This document shows positions 56,473 through 64,000 of a DNA stretch of 64,000 nucleotides, in pieces. The DNA lies in assembly GCF_010093595.1 (NCBI RefSeq), contig NW_022985452.1, forward strand, positions 62,001-126,000. Reading direction: 5' to 3'. This DNA comes from Mytilinidion resinicola (taxonomy: Eukaryota; Ascomycota; Dothideomycetes; Mytilinidiales; Mytilinidiaceae). Every line of letters begins with the position of its first letter. Positions within the stretch are counted from its first letter, which is position 1. A program made the position numbers and the translations under genes. The notes below the pieces were generated by a model. It had not been told where the DNA came from, did not search any database, and saw only the letters and a program-made list of their open reading frames with translations.

Positions 56473-58503
56473 CTACCACTCCACATCCCTCACATCCAAC
56501 CTCCCCGCCCGCCGCCTCTGCTTCTCGCTCTCCTCGTCCCTCTCGCTCTCCCTGCCCATATCAACCTCTTCACCCTTCCCCCCCTGCTGCCCCTCGCTTC
56601 CCTCCCCTACCCCCTTCGCCGTCTCAACACACCCCATCTTACCACCCTCCGCTAATGCAATCTCCGCCCCCTTGCCCACCGCCCGCGGCGCCTCGATATT
56701 CGACTCGCCGAACTTGCTCTTCTCCGCCTCTATGACCGCGCGCCGCCGCTCGGCGAGGTAGTTGGTGGGCGAGATGTTGTATCTCACGGCGTAGTCGAAG
56801 GCGGTGGGCGGGTGTTTGCAGGCGAGGGAGCCGGCGGGGGGCTGAGCGCCGCGGGGGCGGGAGGCCGGGGGGATGGATTCGGAGGCGAGGGGGGTGTCGA
56901 GGGCTGCCGAAGCGGACGTGGTGGTAGAAGGGCAGTGCGGTTCGGGGTTGGCGGGGTGGGAGCCTGGGCTGCTTGGAGGAAAGGAGCTGGAGAGGTCGTC
57001 TGACGGGTTGCGCGGCGCTTGGCTGCCGATATCGTCGTGGAGCACACCGTTGGCCTTGGAGCTGTGAGGGCTGCTGTTCTCGTGGATGGCTGGGGTGTTG
57101 GAGATGTCTGAGGGCGCGCCGTTGGTCTTGAATTCGTCGGTCTCGTCGCTGAGTGTTTGGCGGAGGATGCGGTCTTTGTGTACACCGTTGGCATCGGAGT
57201 CGCGTGGGCTATTGGCATTTTCGTGGCTGATTGTCTGGTTGGAGAATGCGTTGCTCTCAGCGTTGCTCTCAGCGTTGGTGGTCGCGGCTAGTTTCTTCGT
57301 GTCCAGGAGTACATCCGACGGCGGTGGGATGTCGTTTGAGAGCGCTCGGTTGTCTTTTGACTCTGCTTCTTCTCCTAGCTCTGTCTCTTGTTCTTGGTCT
57401 AGTTCTGGCGATGGCTCTGGTGATGGCTCTGGTGATGGCTCTGGTGATGGCTCTGGTGATGGCTCTGGTTCTGACTCTGGTGGTGACTCACTGCTTTCGT
57501 ACTGTTTGAGGTGGCCCAGCAAGCTCACGTATCGTTCAGGCTCTCCGTTTGTTGAGTCCCAATCTGGATCTGGTTGTGGAGTAGGCTCTTTAGCTTTAGC
57601 GGCATGCTCCTTGAGCATGATCTGTTCCTCCAGCGAGTCCGCATTGAACATCGGCGGAACGTATTTGTAGAAGTAGAGCACATCGCCATCCGTCTCTAGC
57701 TCTGGCTGACCATCCGATTCCTGTTCCAAAGGAGTGAGAGAAGTTGACCAATCCCAGAGATCATCGGGCTCCTCCTCTTCCTCTACTGGTATTTCCGGAC
57801 TCACTGAGTCCAGTGCAGCGTCGCTCCAGGCATTCGCATTGCCTTGGTCGTCACCGCCTCCACCCCAACCGTCCCAACCTGATTCCTGTGAACAATTTAG
57901 AGCAGAGTCGGAGGGCTCGTCCTTGATCAGCTCAATCTGCTGTTCCTCTGGTGCTGCCAAATCGTCAATTTCAGGTCCCCAGAGGCCGTACTGATCAAAG
58001 AAGAAAGCCTGAAACGTGCCGCCAAACTGCTTCAATGGCTCTTCATCCGTCTCCTCCACCTCACTCTCCACATCTTCCGGCCTCAGCTCCTCCCTCAGCG
58101 GCGACATCTTCGCGACTCTCGGGTTCAGGCACGGCTTGTCATAGCCCGGCTTCTCCATCGGCGGAAACCGCTGGCGACTCGTCCACGACTCGACGAGGTA
58201 CTGCTCCTCGAGCTCCGCCAGCTTCCTCTCGGCGATGTGATTCTTGTCCAGTCCCCGGCTCTCGAGTTCGCGCTGGAGGGTTCGTCCGACGTCTAGGCGA
58301 GCTTGCCAGTTCTTTTCAAATCTCAAATTTTGACATGGTCCGCAGGGGTTGTGCGACGCGATAGTGAGGTAATCGACCGCCAGACACGCGACCTTGCTGT
58401 ATGTGGCCCGACGCTTCGGCTTGCCGTAGGTTCCGCGGCAGCGCGAGAGCAGGTAGCGGACGGAGTGGCCGCAGGAGTGCGCGTAGCTCAAGATCTTGCA
58501 CAT
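56473..58503 (-). CDS. hypothetical protein with N-terminal Cys/His cluster and SPEP repeats
   Basis: Single exon, 676 residues from ATG 58503. The first 60 residues hold a Cys/His pattern (Cys2, Cys11-x-His13, Cys22, Cys39, and NPCGPC with Cys54 and Cys57) that could bind zinc: MCKILSYAHSCGHSVRYLL opens it. A helical region follows (RTLQRELESRGLDKNHIAER, LAELEEQYLVESW). The rest is acidic and disordered, with WDGWGGGGDD, an SPEP tandem repeat (57405-57470) and NAESNAESNA. A late motif, HPPTAFDYAVRYNISPTNYL (followed by AERRRAVIEAEKSKFGE), looks structured. I do not know the family. The cluster resembles those of other fungal hypothetical proteins. No transposon or enzyme signature. Confidence 0.75.
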   Translation of the reverse strand: MCKILSYAHSCGHSVRYLLSRCRGTYGKPKRRATYSKVACLAVDYLTIASHNPCGPCQNLRFEKNWQARLDVGRTLQRELESRGLDKNHIAERKLAELEEQYLVESWTSRQRFPPMEKPGYDKPCLNPRVAKMSPLREELRPEDVESEVEETDEEPLKQFGGTFQAFFFDQYGLWGPEIDDLAAPEEQQIELIKDEPSDSALNCSQESGWDGWGGGGDDQGNANAWSDAALDSVSPEIPVEEEEEPDDLWDWSTSLTPLEQESDGQPELETDGDVLYFYKYVPPMFNADSLEEQIMLKEHAAKAKEPTPQPDPDWDSTNGEPERYVSLLGHLKQYESSESPPESEPEPSPEPSPEPSPEPSPEPSPELDQEQETELGEEAESKDNRALSNDIPPPSDVLLDTKKLAATTNAESNAESNAFSNQTISHENANSPRDSDANGVHKDRILRQTLSDETDEFKTNGAPSDISNTPAIHENSSPHSSKANGVLHDDIGSQAPRNPSDDLSSSFPPSSPGSHPANPEPHCPSTTTSASAALDTPLASESIPPASRPRGAQPPAGSLACKHPPTAFDYAVRYNISPTNYLAERRRAVIEAEKSKFGESNIEAPRAVGKGAEIALAEGGKMGCVETAKGVGEGSEGQQGGKGEEVDMGRESERDEESEKQRRRAGRLDVRDVEW
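57405..57470 (-). repeat. 12-nt in-frame minisatellite (SPEP)n
   Basis: atggctctggtg units begin at 57411, 57423, 57435, 57447 and 57459. Read on the minus strand they give Ser-Pro-Glu-Pro tetrads. Near-perfect copies and a whole-codon period point to recent slippage and likely length polymorphism. Confidence 0.9.
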
Positions 58504-59515
58504 CAGGGCCGCTGTGACACGAGTGAGGAAGATCTTGTCGGCTGGAGCTGGGCGAGGTCGATAGGGATGTTTGGAGCTCGCTGGGAGGCTGAGACGGCCG
58601 AAATAGGTCGGTAGAAGCTGCAGAGGCTGTGGTGGTAGCGATAGTCGGTTGTATGAGCAGCATTTGGTGGTGATAGTGTTGGCACGTGTTGATGCATTGA
58701 GTTTAGGCAGCGCGTGTTCTGAATCCTACAAAGATTGACGACGTAAGACGTAATCCGCAGGAATAAAGTGTAATAACATTACCTTCCCAAAATCTTAACT
58801 AGAGCTATCAAGTACAAAGCAGTTCTCTCCGCAAGCAAATCTAGTAGCACCTCTAAGGCGCTCTCCGCCTTTCAGCAGCTTGGAGTTTTTTCTCGAGGGT
58901 ATCCACTACAGCAAAGACCTTGATCGCAAGTCGAGGCTCGGCAAGTTATCGGAAAGCTTCCGAACACGTTAGAAGCGGGCCTTTAAGTGATGTGAAACCT
59001 TACGTCGGCTGCCTTGAGTCGTTATCGAACCAATGATCATCATGAGTAGACTCTCACAATCGCTTTCAGCCGTTCATTAAAACTCCACGCAATGACGGTA
59101 TCTCAGTTCGGGATACTGTATGAGAGTAGCATGGAAGACCTAGGGAACGCGGTGAAAAGAGGTGAGGAATCGAGCCAAGGAGTGACGAAGCTTGGCGTGC
59201 CCTTCATCGAGGTCCGAACTGAGCTGTCCAACGATTGGTCGAAAAATTGAGTAAGAATAATCTATTAGCATGTGATGTCCAAAGCGAAGTCGCTCGGTCT
59301 ATTACAATTGAATAGTGTATAAAATACAGCGCACAACCCGCTTCCCGAAGCACGCTGACGAAAGGTAGAAAGAAGAAGCATTCTATGCTATTAATTACAT
59401 CACCAAACTACACTCCTGAGCAAGTCGGGAGGAATGCAAGGCCGTCAAGTCGTAACGCATCACAGGCATTACAACATAGGGTATCAACCTTTTGCCCACC
59501 CCATCGATTACCGTT
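58504..59515. other. intergenic between two minus-strand genes
   Basis: 1.0 kb. The first part is the promoter of the 676-residue protein and the last part the 3' UTR of the next gene. Nothing else is recognised. Confidence 0.5.
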
Positions 59516-61417
59516 CTAGTATTTCACAACCGGCGCATGGGCGGCCTCACTACGAACTGTGAGGCTGCCCTTGACGCTGGTCTGTTCCGAGGTGTCCGTC
59601 CTATTCTCCTTCCTGTCTTTCTTTTTATTAAGCATCCATCCGCTAACAGCCTTCCGCAACTTCTGCATCTTGTCGTGGCCTGACGATTTGGGGGCCGTCT
59701 TCTCATCAGGATGGGGGAGCTCGTTGTAGGGCCGGCCGGCAACGTCCATGCTGATCTTTCTGCTGAAATTTGGTGGTTCGTAGCGGTACTGGTCAATACT
59801 GACTTTCATGCTGGGCGTGATCTGAGAGACGCTACTTGCGGTCTTCTTATGTCGATGCGTCCTCACTCTAGCCTCCTCGGTAGTCTGTCGGCTGGGCTCC
59901 GTGGGGTCCATCGTGCTATCAAAGGTTATTGACGAGTCGTACCTGCTTGGGTTCGGCCGATTCTTGGGTAGATTGGATTTTGGCCTCGGCATCTTGACGT
60001 TCTGAGCGGGTGAATAGAGCGTAGTGTCCTTGGGAAACGTCTGTGCTAGCGAGTCCGAGCCACTTCGTCGATGTTTATGGCGGGGGGCTGTAGCATGCTG
60101 GTCATGTTGTTGATGGCCGCGAACCTTGGGAAGCATGAGGCTCGCGATGTGCGTGCTGGTTCCTTGAGCATGCTGCTCGTCCTTGGCGGACTGGGCCGCA
60201 TGGTCCTCCCATTTATCCAGACTTGGAAGCGGGGGCAATTCTCTGTTGAGATTGAGCTCCACTTTGGGGACCTCGTCAGTACCGGTTTCGGTTCGTCCTG
60301 AACTATTCGGTCTGCTGTCCTTGAAGCTGGACAAACTAGTCTTTCGATGTAGAGACCAACTGCGCCACCCGTGGCCAGAGCTGCGCTGAGGCTCTTGAGC
60401 GACTAAAGAATTATGGCGCATCGAGCCTTTGGAACCTGATCTGCTTAGGGGTCGTATGTACTCGCGAAATTCCTCCTTGATACTCCTGCTTCGACTTGGG
60501 GGTCGAACCGTGCTATTAAAGGCGCTATTAAAAGAGGGGGGTTCTCCCAGAGACAGCATGTTTTGCCGTCGCCTCTCAAGCTCCTGCTTCATCCACTCGG
60601 CAGCAGCAGCGTCGGCGTCAGCCACAGCGTCGGCGTCAGCCACAGCGTTGTCGTTGGGATAGGCGTGCCGAGAGTTCCTCTTTGAGCCGGGTGAGGATGA
60701 AAAAGCCGCTGACGTAGGTGCAGTTGAGGCATTGTTGTTGTAGTATCCCGTGGAACTTGTAAGCGGGGTCTTTACTTGTAGATCTGACGAATCGTCAGAA
60801 TCCATAGTGTTGCGCATCGGCGCGGTCTTGGGGCGATCTGAGGATGGCTGAGACTTTGCGGCTCTCCGCGCCGCTCGCTCGGTGTCCATGGCATGGGGGT
60901 GGAGATCCTCTCTTCGACGACTGCTGTTAGCTTTGGTAGCAGCCTGCGTTGTTCCTGCGCCAGAATACAGGTCCTTCACAACAATCTCGGGCTTGGGTAG
61001 ACTCCTCAGATGGGAGCTATTATCCACGGCGCGGGAGAACGCTTCAGCTTGCCTCCTCTTCTCCCTCATGGAGCGGTTTAGGCCGTCAAAGTCTAGCTTC
61101 GGCTTCGCGTTATCCTCGAAGACATGTCCAGAAGGCTTGTAGTTCTCGAGAACAAGGGCGCAGGCGGCGCGGAGCTGGGCCTCGGTCTTGCCGGACAAGG
61201 CGCGGCGGCATATGAAGGGTGAGGGAGGGGGCGAGCAGCTGTCCGGTCTAGGCAGAGGTTTGGGAACTGAATAGGAGCTCTTGACGACCTTGATCTCCGT
61301 CTTCGGGGGCACCTTCTGAGGAAAATCAGAGGAGCTCGTGAGGCGCGCCGCGCAGCGTCAATGGGGCAGGAAGATACTCACTATGGGGGCCAGGTTGAAG
61401 GAAAAGGGCCGCTTCAT
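59516..61417 (-). CDS. basic, Ser-rich hypothetical protein
   Basis: Exons 61382-61417 and 59516-61315 give 611 residues. A 36-nt first exon (MKRPFSFNLAPI) joins in phase 0 through a GTGAGT...CTCAG intron to KVPPKTEIKVVKSSYS. Without it the frame has only a GTG start. A conserved-looking helical segment at about 45-100 (GKTEAQLRAACALVLENYKP, LDFDGLNRSMREKRRQAEAF) is followed by long disordered, Ser/Arg-rich sequence. Late patches are KEEFREYIRPLSRSGSKGSM and, near the C-terminus, KMQKLRKAVSGWMLNKKKDR. It also holds a VADADA tandem repeat. The many R-x-x-S sites suggest phosphoregulation. No enzyme domain; family unknown to me. Confidence 0.72.
60611..60646 (-). repeat. 18-nt in-frame duplication (AVADAD)
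   Basis: gtcggcgtcagccacagc occurs twice in tandem and encodes AVADAD twice next to an Ala run in the 611-residue protein. Confidence 0.85.
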
Positions 61418-63282
61418 GGTGTATGCGGTGGGAATGATACGCTGCGATGCACGCTCGAGGAAAGGTAACGGCGTATACTCTAGGTCACACAGCAGCAACG
61501 CCGGGAAAAAAAGCAAGCAATGCAACAGGACAACAGAGCCGGCTGTTCGCTAGGGCATGGACCGGCCGAGAAAGATTGCAGCTGGAAGAGACGCCGGGAA
61601 GATGCTGGAGCAGAGAGATACTTGGTCGACGTAGCAATGAATGGGCGGGTTGGGCATGCGGTGTCGGGCGGTGCTGGGGTTTTGTTTCAGGTGAGACGGA
61701 AAACACGACTCAACGGTTGACCTGCGCGCGAACCGGGAAGCGTGGAAAGCTTGCCGTCGGGCCCAGCACAGGAGGCCAATTGCGACTCGGCACGACACGA
61801 TGCTTGGGCGTGATGGGCCCTGCCATTGGGTGAATGGGCAGCCGGTGTGGAGCAGACGGCCTTCCAGTCGCAGCAGGCTCCCCCCGGCTCGCCCCCGAAG
61901 CCCGAACGGTGTCTCCGCAATTTCATGCATCCAAGCAGATGGCAGCGAGGGATGGCGGCCAGCAGACACGCACGACATCGCGTCTGGGACGGCCACGTCT
62001 GCATGCTGCCAGCCAGCCCTATCGCCGTCGAAACAGCGGCCATCTCCAGGCCCGCGAGTGGGAGGCCCAAGGCGCCCCGTCCGATGCCGACGAAGGCCTC
62101 CGGATGCTCGCCACATGCAGTCCGAATTCACCTCTCGCATCCCGGCGCCGTCTGCAGTAGCCCCCATGCTGTTCGGCAGCGCGCCACCAACGCAGGGCGT
62201 GGCGCCCATTACCCGAGCCGCCTTGACGCTTCCAGAATCGTGGGACCGCAACCTCAATTTCCCCTAGAGCTCCCACGCCGGAGCCGAAGCCACCGGCTTC
62301 ATTGTGACTAAGGGTCAGCTGCCGAGTGCTAGACGCGGCTCGAGCTCGCGTGCTTCAAGAGACATCTTGTAAGCAGCAACTGCTGCTTCCTGCTCTTGAC
62401 TGCAAGGAACCAAAGGTATAGGGCTGTCCCCAAAAGGTATAGGGCTGTCCCCACTCGAGTTGAATTGCTTTTCTATCCGTCCGGAGTACAGGATACGCCC
62501 CACACAACATCGCTGTAGCTCGTTAGCCTCAATAGGTCCTTTTTAAAGATAGCGCCCGACATCTTGGTCCTTTGGTCCTGCCCGTATTCGGGGCTGTCAT
62601 GTTTAGGGTTGTCCATCGCAATTTATATCATCCTCCGTCGTTTTCGGGGCTCTACAAGCGCTCGGGATAAGCTTCACTAAGCACATTGACGGCTAGACTA
62701 GTCGGCCGCCGGTGCTGCAGAGCGTATCAGCGCTTCGAGTTGTTCCCCGTGAAGTAGGCGAGGTGTCCGTGGACTGACTCGTGAGGTACATGTATGACGC
62801 TTTTATTCAAGGAAACACTGCATGAGGTGGCCTCAAGATCAATATATCGGGGAACACCTCAAGGACACTTCCGTTCCCTCTCATTGGGCACTCCCTTTTG
62901 TTTTTCAGAGATCTGAATGAGACATCTGCAACACCGGGATCCACGCCTCGATGTCATCACGTGATATCAAACAAGCGCGTCTAGGATAGGCAAAGAATGT
63001 GCCGCGGGCACGCTCGGTCAGAGGGCAATACTCCATGGGCCCAGTGCCGGAGGAGCCTTGAGAAGAGCTCTCAACACGGGCAGACGAGTGAGGCGGGATG
63101 GAGTGTTTCATAGGTACGAGCATTCCTAGGTCTATCTCCATATCTCTCCTTCAATCAACCAGTTTACAATTACTTTTACAGTAAACAAAAGTCTACAAAC
63201 TCCGACCCATGCTGCAATATGCTTCTTGTACAGTACTTTTCCCCCAGACTAGCCACCCCAGACAACGCTTCTATCCCTAAGC
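61418..63282. other. intergenic, no supported gene
   Basis: 1.87 kb. GC-rich DNA from 61500 to 62300 yields long frames on both strands (up to 235 codons on the minus strand), but their composition is that of random GC-rich sequence. A 20-nt direct duplication lies at 62412-62452. A 78-codon minus-strand frame (62905-63141) has no feature. Confidence 0.5.
62412..62452 (+). repeat. 20-nt tandem duplication
   Basis: aaaggtatagggctgtcccc occurs twice, with starts 21 nt apart, in intergenic DNA. Confidence 0.85.
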
Positions 63283-63876
63283 TTACAACATCGCCAGACC
63301 AGCCACCACTCCAGCAGCAAGCCCAAGCATCTCCCTCACCGCCACCGCCGACGCCGCCCCCGTAAACTGGCTCGTCGTCGACGGCCCCGTCGCCGTCGCC
63401 GTGAGGTTATTTCCCCCAACCGACACCGTTGGCGTAATTGACAGACTCGCCGCCGATGTAATCACAGCAAACGTGCTCGCTCCTGTCTCCGTCGTCGCGG
63501 CTACAGCTCCCGACGACGGCGTAACCGTATACGCCGCCAACCCCGTCGCACTCGCCTCCACCGCGCTCGTGGCCCACGCCGACGACGCGCTCACAGTCGC
63601 CGGCGCGCTGCCAGGGCCGTAGCCTGGCAGGTAGCTGGGGACGTAGCTGGCGGTGCCGACGTAGGCGGCGCAGCCGGGGACGGTGGTTTTGGGCGGCGCC
63701 ATGCCGCCGCCGCAGTCGAGGGGCGCGCACAGCTCGCCCGTGCCGGGCACGTACCACAGCACGTAGGCGCCGCCGAAGGAGACGGTGTTGGAGGTTGTGC
63801 AGCCGCTGAGGTCGGTTTTGGCGAGGGCGGTGGTGAGGAGGGCCGCGAGGGCGGGGAGGAGGGATTTGGGGAGCAT
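63283..63876 (-). CDS. small secreted/GPI-anchored Ser-Thr-rich protein
   Basis: Single exon, 197 residues from ATG 63876. The signal peptide is MLPKSLLPALAALLTTALA. The mature N-terminal part has four cysteines and aromatic residues (LSGCTTSNTVSFGGAYVLW, LCAPLDCGGG, VPGCAAYVG, YVPSYLPGYGPG). The rest is Ala/Ser/Thr-rich, suited to O-mannosylation. The end is a hydrophobic tail (MLGLAAGVVAGLAML) after a small-residue stretch (FTGAASAVA), the layout of a GPI-anchor signal. It is similar in design to other ascomycete cell-wall proteins; function unknown. Coding DNA is strongly GC-rich. Confidence 0.8.
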   Translation of the reverse strand: MLPKSLLPALAALLTTALAKTDLSGCTTSNTVSFGGAYVLWYVPGTGELCAPLDCGGGMAPPKTTVPGCAAYVGTASYVPSYLPGYGPGSAPATVSASSAWATSAVEASATGLAAYTVTPSSGAVAATTETGASTFAVITSAASLSITPTVSVGGNNLTATATGPSTTSQFTGAASAVAVREMLGLAAGVVAGLAML

Positions 63877-64000
63877 TTTGGGTGGGTGTGGGGTTGGTTG
63901 GAGCGAGTGGGTGGTTTGGCAAGGTTTGAAGGAGCGTGATGGTAGGTAGGTTGGAGGTTTTGGGGGTGAACGAGTGACGGCAGAAATTCTGCTGGATTTG

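Noticed and set aside
61550..62257. 235-codon open frame on the minus strand
   Set aside because: GC-rich promoter region where several frames are open at once; sequence is Arg/Gly/Ser noise without motifs.

Overview
The window is nuclear DNA of a filamentous ascomycete (Pezizomycotina, probably a Dothideomycete or close relative). The evidence is short introns (mostly 49-62 nt, GTAAGT/GTATGT donors, CTAAC-like branch points), typical fungal proteins (Cdc42, arginine-specific carbamoyl-phosphate synthase with its attenuator peptide, a Lam-type GRAM/VASt sterol-transfer protein, CSN6, Zn2Cys6 factor, GPI-anchored proteins) and many low-complexity proteins. Genes are monocistronic on both strands, with 0.3-4 kb between them. 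Coordinates of spliced genes below are outer limits; exons, worked out by eye from splice signals and reading frame, are in the evidence text.

Layout. 0.5-1.6 kb: BTB protein. 3.3-5.4 kb (-): Acinus-like SAP/RSB splicing scaffold. 6.3-8.2 kb (-): CPA1 small subunit plus a spliced 24-residue arginine attenuator uORF. 9.0-10.6 kb (-): wrecked GH3 beta-glucosidase. 11.8-13.2 kb (-): Zn2Cys6 protein. 14.5-15.4 kb: Cdc42. 16.4-19.8 kb: large disordered protein. 20.8-22.9 kb: protein kinase. 24.3-26.5 kb: non-coding array of ~49-bp degenerate units in blocks, each headed by a TATA-bearing module. 27.2-28.4 kb (-): TMEM184/DUF300 membrane protein. 30.1-32.0 kb (-): MIT-like/coiled-coil protein. 32.9-37.1 kb: Lam/Ysp2-like protein. 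38.9-39.8 kb: secreted M43 metalloprotease. 41.0-42.1 kb: GPI-anchored protein. 42.4-43.4 kb: PEX11-family protein running into a 100-N gap. 44.4-45.3 kb: possible N-myristoylated orphan. 45.8-47.6 kb: divergent PHF5A/Ini1 and pinin. 48.7-50.2 kb: epoxide hydrolase. 52.2-53.5 kb: sorbitol dehydrogenase-type enzyme. 54.4-55.9 kb: CSN6. 56.5-61.4 kb (-): two low-complexity proteins. 63.3-63.9 kb (-): small GPI-anchored protein.

Main points of interest: (1) the arginine attenuator peptide exists only after two introns are removed, and one of its exons is 13 nt; (2) three GC-AG introns are inferred, two of them consecutive in the pinin gene, itself a splicing factor, and one in CSN6; (3) the 24-26.5 kb array carries a 72-bp TATA-containing core conserved at 70 of 72 positions between two copies whose flanks have diverged; (4) the GH3 relic has kept its ends but lost its catalytic core. 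The genes look like ordinary unlinked housekeeping and accessory loci, not a biosynthetic cluster. The one thematic link is RNA processing: Acinus-like, pinin and PHF5A all lie within 45 kb.
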